This document shows positions 12,181 to 26,535 of a stretch of DNA of 64,000 nt, piece by piece. Position 1 is the first letter of the stretch. The number at the start of each line of letters is the position of its first letter. The position numbers and the translations under genes are program-made. The notes under the pieces are model-generated. The model searched no databases and had not been told where the DNA came from. It saw nothing but the letters and a program-made list of their open reading frames with translations. Origin of the DNA: Escarpia spicata (lineage: Eukaryota; Annelida; Polychaeta; Sabellida; Siboglinidae); assembly GCA_963995525.1 (NCBI GenBank), contig OZ023209.1, forward strand, positions 32,484,199-32,548,198. The letters run 5' to 3'.

Positions 12181-13705
12181 ACCGGAGAGTGAACTGCTAC
12201 TGTACAAACAACAGTACCGGCTTCGCTGTTGCAGCAATGTCTGAATACCGTTACTGTAAGGATTCATAAAAGACGACACAAGAAAATAAACAAAATGGAC
12301 ATGACTAGATGTTGTCAAGTGAACAGCGGTGTTGTCAAGTTCTAGTGTGAAAGTACATGTGTGAATTTCACTTAATTTAAGATATGTAACAATTTAACCA
12401 GAATAAAACTAACGTACGCATCACTTGCAGCCATCTTTTCCCCACACGTTAAGCGATTTAATTTGTTACAAATTCAGTCGGCAGAGCACCATTAGTGTGC
12501 CAGATGTCATATTCACAACAAAACAGGAGTCCATAAAACTCACCATAGCTGGATACCAAAATGTCATCTTCTGGCATTGCTTTCTTTGGCAGGACTCGCA
12601 CGTACGGGCGCGCACTCATTCACACGCGCGCGCGCATTTGCTCGGACACACAAAGACAGAACATGGGTTTTTCGTGTGTTGTTGTTTTGTTGAATGTGTG
12701 TAAACTGTAACACTATAAAAATTGTCCACAGGGATCCCTGCATAATAAGTACATAAACTAATAAACTGCAAGAGAACCATTATGTTAATGTATGTTGGCA
12801 TAAGTTAGAGGTGTGAATTAATGCAGCTACTGCTTATTGTGAACTGTTTGAACCGTTGCTATCCCCGCTTGTAGAGTATTCTGTCGACCGTCTCTTTAAA
12901 CACCACAAATGTAGAAATTGTAGAAAGAACACACGCACACAACATTTATAATAAATAGTATTGTAATCTACGTTTAAACCCGTACATAATGTTGCTATAT
13001 GAAAGCTATACAGAAGAGATATAGGTAACACCTGATGTGAAACATGCTGTATGTCATATTCCCGACGAAACAATGCCTATAAACTTCACCGTAGTGACAA
13101 GTTTATTTCTTGTTCAACGTGCTGATACGAGAACGTTGACTGTTTGACGCCCTGGCGTTTATATGAATAAATAACAAAGTCTCAAATCCTGTCGTGACGG
13201 TTATGATTTGGCGATTGCGAATCATCTTTGTGTAGGATTTGTATACACCGACAAACGTCCTTGGAGTTGTGCGATTAGACATGGATACTGTGTAACAAGT
13301 CACGTACATGTCACGTACACGCCGTGTCCTAGTACTACTCGTTCGGCACAGAAAAGTTGTACTTGCAGATTGCTCGTGAAAATCACCTGCAGTCTCATTA
13401 CCAATACCATGCTTACTACAAGTATAGCTATGACAGCGGACACTACTTCGCGTCATTTCATCTTAGGATTGGCAAGGCTGTCGTGTGCCACGTCCCAGCA
13501 CATACATCGCCAGCAGAATATGACTAATAGCGACATAATATATTTTATTTGCCAACTGCAGCACTGGATTATTCTGATGGCGTTGCCAGCTGACACGTCT
13601 CTAAGAGTCTCATGTCAACGTTGGACCGCTACAGGCTTCTAATAGGACACTTCCAACAGCGATGCCGCAGTGTTCTTCGGGGTCGCCGACGTTGCTCCTG
13701 TCTCC
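12181..13705. other. spacer and 3' flank of the minus-strand gene
   Basis: No gene supported. A candidate poly(A) signal for the minus-strand gene (AATAAA read in reverse) lies at about 13545, some 160 bases past its proposed stop. Two diverged local copies of a 45-bp stretch lie near 12505 and 13048. A short CG dinucleotide run lies at 12625-12640. Confidence 0.4.
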
Positions 13706-16700
13706 TCACCGGTGGTCGACTTCCTGGTCGACGTCGTTGAGCCATGCGTATACCTTCTGCCGGGGGAACGTCTGGCAGAACGGGCACACCTTGCTCGTCG
13801 TCTGGGGCTCTTCTGGACACCCGAAGATTTTTATCACTCCCGATATCTGGAGCAGAATCGTTATTAAATGTTACCCGGGAGGTTTTACTGGCTCGGGCGT
13901 TCTGACAGACCAGCTGGTATTCGTCAAATTGTTACGATAGAGGTCTTACCTACTAGCAGGCATTACGAACATATCGACCTCGTTGAAACTCTTCTAACCG
14001 TAAATCCGACAACTTTGAAACCTTGCATAATTATCTCGATAACATATAAATATTATGTGGCAATTGTTGACATAAAACGTACAAGTGTTCTTGTCTGTTG
14101 AACAAGAAAATTAAGAGGAAACGGCTGGGACATGGTTGAAACTAGGGCCTGCAAGTGGCAATCTGGCCTGAATACCTAACTCGCAGACTTACGCGGCGGC
14201 GATTAAACGAAGCTAGGTCTCTTACCTTGCGGAAACGCAGCAGCTTCGAGATGGTCTTGGGCCGGCCAACCTTCTGGCAGTTGCACATGTTGTAGAGGTA
14301 ATGGCAGGGCCGGTACCTGTGTTCTGCCTCTTCCTCCTCTTGCTCCGGGCCGCCGGCCGCTGACGAGGCGTCCGTATTCGGCGTTGGTCTCCGCTTAGGC
14401 ACGCGAAGATCCGCCGGATCCGGTTTGGGGATCAGGAGTTTCGTGTTACCGATACGCCTCACATAGTTCGACACCAACGCCGGCGGCGCGTGCGCTGCCT
14501 TGGCGCTGAAACTCGGCACGTTCAACTGCGACTGCGCGCCGGAAACATCCGTGACGGCGGCGGTGGACGCCACTTCCACCGGGTCGACGCAGGCGGTGAT
14601 GGCGCCCGGAAGCGGGGTGGGATCGGGTAGCGGCTTGTCCGGCTTGTCGTCGGAGAAAAGCGATACTGACGACTTTATCGACCAGTGAGCGGAACTGGGT
14701 CGTGACGCAGACACTGTGTTCGGCGGACTCTCCTGTCTGGCCGAGGAGGACGCAGCGCGCGGGGAACTCCGCGCTGACGGCGGCTTCGTGATGGCCGGAA
14801 CAGCGGAAGTGACGTCACGCAGCATTCGGTGCGATGTTGGGCGTGGGACGTGCTCGCCAGCCGTTTCCTTCAACAGCGCCACCTTGTCTCCGTCCTTCCC
14901 CTTTCTGTTTTTCTCCTTCTTCGGTGTCTTCGCCGACTTGAGTCGTTTCCGCTTTTCGAGTTGTTCCTGTTTTCGCACCGCCTTCCGCCTCTCCCACTCG
15001 AGCACGGCCAGACTGTCGCCATCCTTCGGCTCCGTTGTTGAACTTCGGGCGCTCTTTGGCGTGCCGGGTCGGCTGCTTCGCGGAGATTTCTGCTTCGACT
15101 TGGCTTCTTTCTCCTTCCCTTTCCCGGTTTCCTTTGCCTTCGGGACGTTACGTACCGAGATCATCTGCTTCCAGAAGCTTACCTGCAAACGAGCATCGAC
15201 ATAGCAGCATTTAACTTAGGTGCGGCGATGGAGAATCGTGGCCTTATATGATACATAGCCTAGACACATGCCCGTAGCCTGTTTGGATTTGGGGGGTCTT
15301 TTTTCGGCGTAGGATTGCGCGGTTCCAATAAACATCCATCACTTGAAACCGACACTCGAGGTGCAGTGGTGGTGGAGGACTCTAGAGATTCTCGCCGCCG
15401 AGAGGTGGTTAGTGTTTCAGATTTGTGCCATTGGTGGGTTAGTATTGGACATAATTAACAAAATATTACACCACAATTTCGAATCAAGCACAACTACTTC
15501 TCTCCGAGCGGAACTATGCCCCCCCCCCACATGGAACTATTGTGTTTTAGTGGGGGGTCGTAAGCACCCACCGCACCTCACAGCCTTCGCGACTGAAGTA
15601 CACGTAAATCTATTTGTAACGACGGTCAATCAGTGTGTCTCTAAAAACGCACATAATCGCAAGCGAACGATTCAATGGGAATTGTTTGTCGTTAATGTCG
15701 GCGATGATGATTGAACTATGATGGAAGAGCCCTCTACCGTCCATTACACAATACGGCAGGATATAACAAAACCTACTAATTGCCGGGAAGCAGAAACGGA
15801 CGTTGTAGTCTTCATATAATAATATCGTAATAATATAATATATATATATATGTGTGTGTATACAAGTGAACGATATGACAAATATTAAGCATAAATATAA
15901 GGAAATAAAAACGAAAGGTGGGATAAATGTAGACGTACAAAGAAGAAGATGGAATGGGTTGGATATGTGCTGAGAAAGAACGACAACAATCACTGCTTGA
16001 CAGCACTGACGTGGATGCCGGAAGGAACGAGAAAGGTGGGCCGCCCAAAACCAACATGGAGAACCACAGTGGAAAGAGAACGGGGCCAATTGTGTTTGCA
16101 TGGAACGCAGTAGCGCAGCGTTAAGAGCTCCGGTCTCTCGACTGAGAGAAAGCGAGTTCGAATCCTGTGCGGCGGTGTCGAACCTTGGGCAAATTCGTTT
16201 ACTCTACATTGCTTCAGTTCACTGAGCTGTAGTAATGAGTACCTGTCTGTAGACAGTGGTGGATATTTGTGTACGATTAGCCTTCGCGCATTAATTGCAG
16301 CGTGCTGAATGCTTCCCAGAGAAGTCGAGATGGTGTTCGATTGAACAGGTCTGCCAGGGAGTAAAGTGTAAAGCGCTTTGACCAGTCCTGAGGACTGGAT
16401 ACTGCGCTATATAAGAACTTACCTTTACTTTTAAGTGGTTTGACCAACATGGAGCGAAGCACGACACGTAAACGTTGATAGGGCGAGATGGCGGGCTTGC
16501 ATAGCAGCCTTATGGGCCACAAGGCCCGAAGAGGATAGGCGAGGATAGGGTCATTTGTTACATACCTGTGTGTTTGACTTGAGCTTCTGTCGCGCCTTCT
16601 CTACCTCCGTCGTGGCGGCCTCCTTGTGCGTCGTCTTGTCTCGATGCTTACTCCGCTGTCGCCGCCGAATCTTCTTCTGTGGCGTCAACGTTGGCTTGCT

Positions 16701-17664
16701 CGCTACCAGCTCCTGCCGCTCGAGGGCGCGGTAGGCGAGCGACAACCGGAAGCTGAATTCAAAGAGTCACATATACGTGTGGGTATGTCCCAAAAACCAC
16801 AAAAATGGAACGCGAAACACCGAAATTAAGATTGATAGAAGGTGCGAAGTCAAGAGAGAATTATAAGGGCAGGGATCATAGGGGGCATGGGGCACGTGCC
16901 TTTGGAATTTGGCCGCGCTATACCTGCGCTAGTGGCGTGCCCCTAGAACTTTTAAATGTGCCCCCGTTACATGGACACCCCTATATACTTTCTGAATTTA
17001 TGAACGTCGCCGCGAAATTCCCCTCCCTCGTCTTCCGATATCACGATCCGAGATAGCGCGACAGCCCACCCCATACGAATTTTGTTCAGCCGCCAGTGGT
17101 TTTTGCGAGCCTCAGGGGAGTGCAATTGGAGTTTTGGGCCCCCTAGATTATCCTCTCTGGATCCCGGGGGATGAGCAAGAGAGAGTGGGAGGCAATTGCA
17201 GAAGATCAGGTTAGGCGGATGAGTATCTTCATGAGGGCGGAACGGAGCGAGCGATGTGGCTCCCACCCCGCAAGTGGTCGAAGGGAGAAGAAGAACCATT
17301 GAGTTGGACGTGAGACGTGTCTGAGAATAGTAGGACGTGTGACGTGCCTGATGAGGAAGCCCTCCTTCTCGATCTTCGGACGTGCCGTCTTCTTCTCCGC
17401 CTCGGCCACCGCCTCCGCCACGGTCGACGTCAGTTGCGGGTGTCCCTTCTTCTTTTTCTTCTTCTTGTTCAGTCCGTACTTCTCGCGTAGCAACTCCCAG
17501 TCAGACTTCGTCGTCGACGCACGCCCTGTAACAACGCAATATGTTGTCTTCTTATACATTCAACACCCAGAACCGGAAGCGTATGCATGTGTCATGTGCG
17601 TGCGTGTGTATGTGCATGTGTGCGTGCGCGTGTGTGGTGTATGCGTGTGTGTGTGTGTGTGTGA

Positions 17665-17712
<48 letters not shown>

Positions 17713-19302
17713 ATGTGCGTGTGTGCATGCGTGCGTGCGTGTGAGTGATCGACGGGACCTTTAAACATTCCTGTACATTTTAATTTGTCTACTTTAGTTA
17801 GCCATTTTATTAGTCACAGTCTTTAGCTTTACATTGTAAAAACCGTTCATGAACCTTTGTCTTACTCTGGTTTTGAATGTAATTAACGTTTATTATTGTT
17901 ATTATTATAAGTGTATAAATAGCGACCATTTCCAATGCGATGCTAATCACCGCAATGACACCATGCGTGAGAACATGATACACTAACATTCACATTGATC
18001 ATTACAATAGTTTATATAATATTGTCCACCTGTCTCGATATCCAATACGTGGCCAATTAACCCTTGCGTTGGTGTCATAACGTTTACTAACACTGCCAGA
18101 ATCGGTCTCTATTGAGTTTTGAATAAAAGCTCGTGTCGGCGGAGAACTTAATTAGTACACACGACCAGCTGTCGTTGTTGAGTTGCCGTTATACGGCCCA
18201 TGCTCATTTTGGCAGATTATATCTGAGGTATAATTGTAACGCACAAAGTTCGGCAAGGCGAATAATAGAAGCATTCTTCGGGGCCGCAATTAACACCGGC
18301 GTTCTACATGCAGTTCGGTGCACGCAGTTAATAATAATATATCATTAAGTATGAACTGGTTGGCAGACGCACAGTATGATTATGGAATTTCTCAGCTTAA
18401 TGTTCGCATGCAGTCACGATACGGATTATCTGCACAGCTAGTGTACACGGTGACGAAAGTCCAAATTGATCTCAGAACATAAATACTATTTATTTAGGAA
18501 ACTAGTCAACCCATAGACGCGGGAAAATATTAAATTTCGGGGAACCATATCCCTCTTGGGGCAGACCAACAATATAACTGTCCTCCGAGACTTGCCAAAA
18601 ACTCCACTCCACCTGACGTCGGGTACCTACATGCCATACCAACAATAAAATATTACATATAACGGATCTTAAAAAAGTTTAACGTGTAACTTAATTGAAG
18701 TTGGGTTTACTGTGTGTGGGCAAAACTATAGGCCTATGTCTGCCCCCTAAGATATTCCTTAAGGGGGCAGCTTCCCCTTCCCCTGATCCTGCTTATGATT
18801 AGCCCTAAGCGAATGTGGCTTGAGAACATCGGGAACGGATGAATTACGTGGAAACATAAAACAATGTGTTATTAAATACTGAATACCTACATAAAGATAT
18901 TAATTTTAAACAAATATTGTCTGCAAACCAATGTATATATGCACAGAATTGCACCCTGTGCACTGATGTGTAAGAACAGTGTTGATTGACTATAAAGTAT
19001 TCAGTCTTATTGAGAACGAATGGGACATCATTGTATAGTCTAGTCCCTACTGACTGTTTCACAACTTTGTATTGTTTTGCAAATATGAAACTGGTTGGGA
19101 ACTTTTGAAGATTATCCAACTGCTGTCTACATCTTGTTACTTTGGCTAGCAAGATATTTTAAACGTTAAGACATAGTACTTACATTTATTTTCAAGAATT
19201 TCACAAACTTGTTGTTCTCTCAAAATTAAAGCATGCACGCACGCACGCTCACACACACGTACACGCTCGCTCGCACGTCCACACACACACCACCATCAAT
19301 CA

Positions 19303-19340
<38 letters not shown>

Positions 19341-19559
19341 TTGGTGTTTGTTTATAGATAACTTTTCAACTTATCATTCCAATCTTTTCTCGGTACAGCT
19401 TCCCACACTGAGAAGTCGTATAACTAGAATGTGATATTAATCAGACGTCTCCGCTAACTTTGTCAGAGAAAACATAAAAAGAAGCCATTTTTGCATAAGC
19501 TGGAACGTGTTGTACGCCTACGTAGTCTCACCTGGGCTTTGCCGAGGGGTAGTCGCCAT
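13706..19559 (-). CDS. uncharacterised lysine-rich protein with C-terminal Cys cluster
   Basis: I do not recognise this protein. Exons in transcript order: 19532-19559 (ATG at 19559), 17348-17525, 16566-16752, 14226-15182 and 13706-13846. All phases agree (28, 178, 187, 957, 141 nt) and give 496 residues ending TGA at 13706-13708. The second intron would use a GC-AG donor (AG|GCACGT); the rest are GT-AG. Residues 30-36 are seven lysines. Residues 132-420 are low-complexity, rich in Lys, Ser, Pro and Ala, and probably disordered. The end is better ordered: CX6CXC at 424-433, then Cys460 and a CPFC pair at 471-474, followed by YAWLNDVDQEVDH. These cysteines could bind zinc. The last exon could instead splice on at a GTGAGG donor that overlaps the stop (13704-13709). 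Nuclear or cytoskeletal roles are possible, but no function is claimed. Confidence 0.68.
15930..16556 (+). mobile_element. LINE C-terminal coding end split by a SINE
   Basis: Plus-strand pieces before and after the SINE belong together: about 15940-16100 encodes RRWNGLGHVLRK-like and EGTRKVGRPKTTWRTTVERE-like motifs (with one frame change), and 16434-16553 encodes WRACIAALWATRPEEDRRG and a stop. Both are the familiar C-terminus of an RTE/jockey-like LINE. It lies in intron 3 of the minus-strand gene. Confidence 0.65.
16104..16433 (+). mobile_element. tRNA-derived SINE, near full length
   Basis: The head has a pol III A-box-like TAGCGCAGCGTTAAGAGC and a B box GTTCGAATCC about 45 bases later. 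The body follows, with a GGGCAAATTCGTTTACTCTAC block and a tail ending in ACTGCGCTATATAAGAACTT and ACCTTTACTTTT. CATGGAACG just left (16100-16108) and CATGGAGCG just right (about 16448-16456) could be a 9-bp duplication with one mismatch. Four other copies are in this window. It is not a working tRNA gene: the acceptor stem and cloverleaf are not intact. Confidence 0.87.
16877..17195. mobile_element. MITE-like repeat, CATAGG-end family, inverse copy
   Basis: Shares with the reverse complement of 20405-20744 and 26050-26389 a CATAGG start, a GGGGCACGTGCC block, TTTGGAATTTGGC and a CGTCTTCCGATATCAC stretch. It lies in intron 2 of the minus-strand gene. Its right border is uncertain. Confidence 0.42.
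17578..17744. repeat. (GT)n/(CGTG)n microsatellite
   Basis: Imperfect GT run with GTGC variants in intron 1 of the minus-strand gene. The Cys/Val ORFs over it are artefacts. Confidence 0.95.
17760..19290. other. intron 1 of the minus-strand gene
   Basis: AT-rich with scattered short ORFs. I see no coding signal, RNA gene or clear transposon end. Confidence 0.5.
19298..19341. repeat. (CAG)n trinucleotide repeat
   Basis: About 13 CAG units with one CAA interruption, in intron 1 of the minus-strand gene (CTG in its transcript). Not coding in the proposed model. Confidence 0.95.
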
Positions 19560-19830
19560 CGTGCGGTTGTGTGCGCCTTCTGTGCGCCTACACTAATGTC
19601 TCCGTCTCGCAGCAGCACTTTCTATACAGTACAGGTGGTCAGGCCTCTGGTCTGACATCGTGCATGTGTCGGTCTCCACAGCTGTCCGACGTTAGGCGCA
19701 TCTTCCCTGTTCACCGGGATGACGTCATCGACGGTCTTGTTAGAAACGACGGAGTGACCTTTTCTGCAACAATTGTTCAAAAGATGTGAGAATAAATTAA
19801 CACGCTTACAAAACACACGCGTCCTTTGTT
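19560..19830 (-). promoter_or_regulatory. putative promoter and 5' UTR of the minus-strand gene
   Basis: Directly upstream of the start codon at 19559. It contains a perfect CRE palindrome TGACGTCA at 19720-19727, about 160 bases before the ATG, and is richer in CpG than its surroundings. No TATA box is evident. The transcription start is not determined. Confidence 0.4.
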
Positions 19831-20331
19831 GTTACGTGTTGTTACGGCCACATTTAAACTTCGTGGTTATTCACCAAACGTATCAGTCGATCATGACTGT
19901 CGGCGAATAGTTTCTGTGAATTGTGCAGATCGATTTCAGAAGAGCAGTAGAAGTTAATACCATTTTGTCAACAACACTACTTCTTAGCTTAAACCTCCGT
20001 AATATCGCATTATATAGGCCAGCAACGTAACCCTCTAGACGAATGACAACCTTCCTCCAATCATGAACACGATACTTAATAAGTAGTGCAATAAAGTTTT
20101 TCTTTTACTGTTTCTCAATAATTCCAATAATTGATAATGTAGTATAAAAGTGATGAAAAATGTATGCTGCTGTTCGTTGAAATTTATGTATTTATTTATT
20201 CAAGCACAAATGTGTACATTAGTGCACATGTTCGTACACACGCACGAAAGCACACGCAAGCGTTTGTACACACACATACGAACAGGTACACACATGCTAT
20301 GTATATAAGCACGTGCGCCCGTACAAACAAA

Positions 20332-20332
<1 letters not shown>

Positions 20333-20396
<64 letters not shown>
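20333..20396. repeat. (CA)n microsatellite
   Basis: About 32 uninterrupted CA units, preceded by looser CACA/ACGC sequence from 20225. Confidence 0.97.
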
Positions 20397-20398
<2 letters not shown>

Positions 20399-20404
20399 AC
20401 ACAT

Positions 20405-20744
20405 CCACCAGGGGCATATCCAGAGAGGGCAGTATGGGGAGGCGGGGGCATAAAAACCTCCACTGGCAACCGAATCAAAGACAATTGTTCGCTCCCGTGC
20501 CGCACCGCTTCTCCCCTGTATCCGCTCGACTGGTGACATAGGAAGACGGTGTGGGTGGGTAGTGATGAAATTGTTTCGCCGCCGCGTCCACATAACTTCA
20601 GCTTATTGTAATCTCAACGGAGCACGTTTCTAAGGGCCTAGAGGGGCAAGGTCACGTGGACTCATTCAAAAAGGTCTGGGGGCACGCCAAATTCCTAAGG
20701 TCTAGGAGTCACGTGCTCCCAGGGCCCCTAGACACGCCTATGCC
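20405..20744. mobile_element. MITE-like repeat, CATAGG-end family
   Basis: Shares with 26050-26389 the blocks TTTCGCCGCCGCG, ATAACTTCAGCTTATTGTAA, GGGCACGCCAAATT-type and GGGGCACGTGCCCCC-type, and ends CGCCTATG. No coding capacity. The left end is uncertain. Confidence 0.5.
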
Positions 20745-21377
20745 CAATCACCCACGCAGACACGCAAGCGTATTTCGTCGATCATTCCCTAGATAGCGTG
20801 TAACTACTCGGATCTTCGTTCCCCGTGAAACACTGCACTGTGTGTCTTTCTCGTCAGTTTTACTTGAGCCATCTCCATAATCCCTTTCACTATGTCCCTC
20901 GTCTGTATCACGTATCGTCCTCAGCTGTGTCTGCTGTCCATATGTTGTATAAATTCCTTCTTCATGGCATAATTGGCCTCCCTGTCGGTAACATGTCCGA
21001 ACCACCCGAGTCTGATTTTTCGTCAGTTCATCTGTTATGTGCATCGCATCCGTCTCCCTCTTGTATCTTCGTTTTTCTTGTCTCTGTTAAAGATATCTCC
21101 ACAGCCCATTTCAGCAATCTCGTCTCCGCTATATCGAGTACTTCCATTTGTGATGACATGTCTTACTACGGTCTTGCATATCCCTGTGTTCAATTTCATA
21201 AGAATTCTTCTTTCGAACACAATTGCATGAAGCCTAAACTGGTTTAGCTATGTTTCCCGTATTGTGTTTCATTGCATCTTCCTTCTTGGTTAATTCGGAT
21301 CACTTATAATGAAAGCTTCCAAAGTTGTAAAGATCCCTCTCAGTTTTATAATCGTGACATCTTCTTTGACTCTGCAC

Positions 21378-21690
21378 CTCTCATCCTTACTTCTGTCTTC
21401 TACCTCTCATCCTTACGTCTGTCTTCTACCTCTCATCCTTACTTCTGTCTTCTACCTCTCATCCTTACGTCTGTCTTCTACCTCTTATCCTTACTTCTGT
21501 CTTCTACCTCTCATCCTTACTTCTGTCTTCTACCTCTCATCCTTACGTCTGTCTTCTACCTCTCATCCTTACGTCTGTCTTCTACCTCTCATCCTTACTT
21601 CTGTCTTCTACATCTCATCCTTACTTCTGTCTTCTGCCTCTCATCCTTACTTCTGTCTTCTACCTCTCATCCTTACTTCTGTCTTCTACC
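21378..21690. repeat. 26-bp minisatellite, 12 copies
   Basis: About 12 head-to-tail copies of a 26-bp pyrimidine-rich unit (starts CTCTCATCCTTAC), alternating TTACTT and TTACGT versions. The long plus-strand ORFs across it, with a 26-residue period, arise because 26 is not a multiple of 3 and no frame has a stop. Confidence 0.96.
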
Positions 21691-22305
21691 TAATTAAACC
21701 AAGTCCTGTCAATTCACCACCCTTTGCTGCCGGTTTTCGTAGCAAAGTCATCTGCACAACAGTTCCACTAATACTTGCCACAGACAGACATCAGCGAGTC
21801 GGTGCCGACTCTTGGTGCTCACTTGCACGTGAACTGAATTTAACTGCACATCACAAATATCACTCTTTGTTTCACTGTCACCGATACATAAAATATCTTG
21901 CTACATGGTGGACGGCTTCGTGCAGGCCGGCAATACCATCATATGTGGTTTTGTTACAGTTTAGTCTTTTCTGTTGTCTCATAACGAACATTGCCTCTAC
22001 CAGAGGCGACACATGGTGTTGGTTAAAAGTTGATGGGTTAAAACGTTTTGGTTTTTATCGCGGATGATAACAGTGTACAAATATATATCCAAAATGATGT
22101 ACACGTTGTTAGTGCAGTGCTACCACAGGACGGTGTGTTTCCAATAAACAACGAATAACCCGAAAAGCCTCTGCCAGCAATAACGACACTGGGGACTTCC
22201 CATGCAGTCACCTCAAGAAATTCAGAACAGTTTGGACCAACTTGAGCGGTTGCCTAAGATCACCCCTGTCATTCTACAACATAACTGTACAACCAGCACA
22301 CACAT

Positions 22306-23726
<1,421 letters not shown>

Positions 23727-23960
23727 GGCGTAGTGGCGCAGTAACTAGAGCATCGAACTGTCAATCGAAAGAATTCGGGCTCGAATCCTGTATTGCAGTA
23801 TCGAATATTGGGCAAGTTCGTTTACTCTAATTTGTTCCAGCTCCAGTAAGAATGAATACCTGGCTTTAGAGTTAGACAGTGGTGGTTAGTTGTGTACGAA
23901 TAGTCTTCACACAATAACTGCAGCGTGGCTGAGTGGATGCTTCCCAGAGAAGTCGAGATG
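23727..23960 (+). mobile_element. tRNA-derived SINE, 3'-truncated
   Basis: Same family as 16104-16433: A-box-like TAGTGGCGCAGTAACTAGAGC, B box GCTCGAATCC, then TTGGGCAAGTTCGTTTACTC, ACAGTGGTGG, and GATGCTTCCCAGAGAAGTCGA. It stops there, so the last 90 or so bases of the family are missing. Confidence 0.82.
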
Positions 23961-24297
23961 AAAAGAGAAAAAGTCGAGAAAAACAAGATCGAGGACCCCA
24001 AAATTGTCCATTAGGAAGATACGTTTGAACCAGATCGAGCGAAGAGTTCTAAAACTGAACGAAAACAGTGCGCGGTGGAGAAGTGTATTTTGTTATATCT
24101 GTGTTCCTGTCACACCAACTGAGGTAAGGAAAGGTGGAACAGTTTGTCTTGCCTGTGATATGTATTCCTATACGTAAGAAGTACGTCAGTAACCAGGTAG
24201 TGTTTTAACTTGGTTGTAAAATAATTAATGTTATATAATAGTACAAACATAAATAGGTCTACTATGCGCGGAGTCAATCAGGGTTTGATATCTAAAG

Positions 24298-24648
24298 CAT
24301 AGGCGTGGTTGATATTGGGGGAGTTGAGTCGGACCTAACCGGGCAACAGAACTTCGCTGCTGTTTCGGATATGACATCCGAACGGGGGGGGGGGGGGCGG
24401 CGGAGAGGTAGTGCTGGAGATTTTTCGCGTTATCGAAGAGGGGTGGTGATGGAGATTATTCGGGGTGTCGAATGGAGTATTTTTGGAGTTTTTCGCGGTG
24501 TCGCTCAGGGGTAGTATTGGGATTGTGTACTGTACCTCCATTGACGCTCACCAAAAACATCAAACAAATTCACAAAATATTGAGGAGTTTCAGCCTCCTC
24601 GGTTTAAATATATCGGGGACACATTCCACCCCCGTTCCGACGCCTATG
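24298..24648. mobile_element. MITE, CATAGGCGT ends, 5-bp TSD
   Basis: Starts CATAGGCGT and ends with the inverse ACGCCTATG, flanked by a perfect 5-bp duplication TAAAG (24293-24297 and 24649-24653). 351 bp, no coding capacity, with an internal G run at 24385-24398. Confidence 0.65.
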
Positions 24649-24839
24649 TAAAGTATGCAAGAAACGGTGGCGCCACATTGCGGAAACAGGATAATCCAAA
24701 CTAATGGTGGCTGCTGTCTGCGGTGGCCAGACTGCAGAGTTTGGAATAGTGTCGCCTTCTCTTGCATCTACTGGAAACAAAACGGAACTTCCTCGGCCTT
24801 GCTGTTTTGTCACCTCTGCTCAGATTGGCCTGCTTCAAG

Positions 24840-25604
<765 letters not shown>

Positions 25605-25849
25605 AGAGAAAGGAGAGCTATAACTGACTGATGACATCAGACAAGGGCGAGTATACGTAGGTGGATAATTGACAAGCCAAACGCTTCTTTGTCCACACGC
25701 CGTCTGGAGCTTGTAGCTATGGATTGTAGCGTTGTACAATCTTGTTAAATTTATTAAACCGGGCTGCGTACGCCTTGTCTCTCACTCTCACCATGCCTGA
25801 CGGGAATCACTGTGAAAGACATTGATGAAAGAACCCGTCATTCGTGAGA

Positions 25850-26049
25850 NNNNNNNNNNNNNNNNNNNNNNNNNNNNNNNNNNNNNNNNNNNNNNNNNNN
25901 NNNNNNNNNNNNNNNNNNNNNNNNNNNNNNNNNNNNNNNNNNNNNNNNNNNNNNNNNNNNNNNNNNNNNNNNNNNNNNNNNNNNNNNNNNNNNNNNNNNN
26001 NNNNNNNNNNNNNNNNNNNNNNNNNNNNNNNNNNNNNNNNNNNNNNNNN
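25850..26049. other. assembly gap (200 N)
   Basis: Exactly 200 N, the usual placeholder for a gap of unknown size. It lies 245 bases past the polypurine tract and cuts the left part of a MITE copy. Confidence 0.99.
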
Positions 26050-26389
26050 GAAAATGCAATCGTGTAATTTTATATTTTTATATCACCGGCTGTTGAACAT
26101 GTTTCGCCGCCGCGCCGCCGCATCTTCAGCTCTTCGTTACCTTCTCGGCTGGCTCGGCTGCATGGCTCGACTGTGACATCGGAAGACGGTGGGAGAGGGG
26201 TTACTGTTGACATGGTTTTTTTACACCACGTCGGCATAACTTCAGCTTATTGTAACATGAATGGGACACATTTCCAAGGGTCTGTATAAGGGCACGGTCA
26301 CACGGGCCCATTCTAAAAGGTCTACGAGCATGCCAAATTTCAAAGGTCTCGAGGGCACGTGCCCCCCAGGCCCCCGGATCCGCCTATGA
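26050..26389. mobile_element. MITE-like repeat, CATAGG-end family, left end in the gap
   Basis: Close relative of 20405-20744 (TTTCGCCGCCGCG, GACATCGGAAGACGGTG, ATAACTTCAGCTTATTGTAA, GGGCACGTGCCCCCCAGG). Ends CGGATCCGCCTATG. Confidence 0.55.
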
Positions 26390-26535
26390 GTGGGGTGCAG
26401 TTGGAGGTTTTCGCAGAACCTCAGCCCTCTGAATATTCACAACGTTCAGATGCCAATCACCGATGCATGTATAGCGGCATTTTCATGAACATAACGGGTA
26501 AATAAAAATGAGAAGATGTGTCTGGCTCACGACTA

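Noticed and set aside
12500..13090. Two diverged 45-bp copies (ATGTCATATTC...AACTTCACC) as exons
   Set aside because: No consistent frame or splice signals; probably an old local duplication.
13670..13867. Plus-strand ORF starting MFFGVADVAPV
   Set aside because: It is the complement of the last exon of the minus-strand gene, whose frame fits the upstream exon in phase and carries the CPFC motif.
14716..15204. Plus-strand Ser/Phe-rich ORF
   Set aside because: Shadow of the 957-bp minus-strand exon.
16104..16180. tRNA gene
   Set aside because: A and B boxes are present but the cloverleaf is not, and the same sequence recurs in the window attached to a SINE body.
25822..26176. ORFs made mostly of X
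   Set aside because: They span the 200-N gap.
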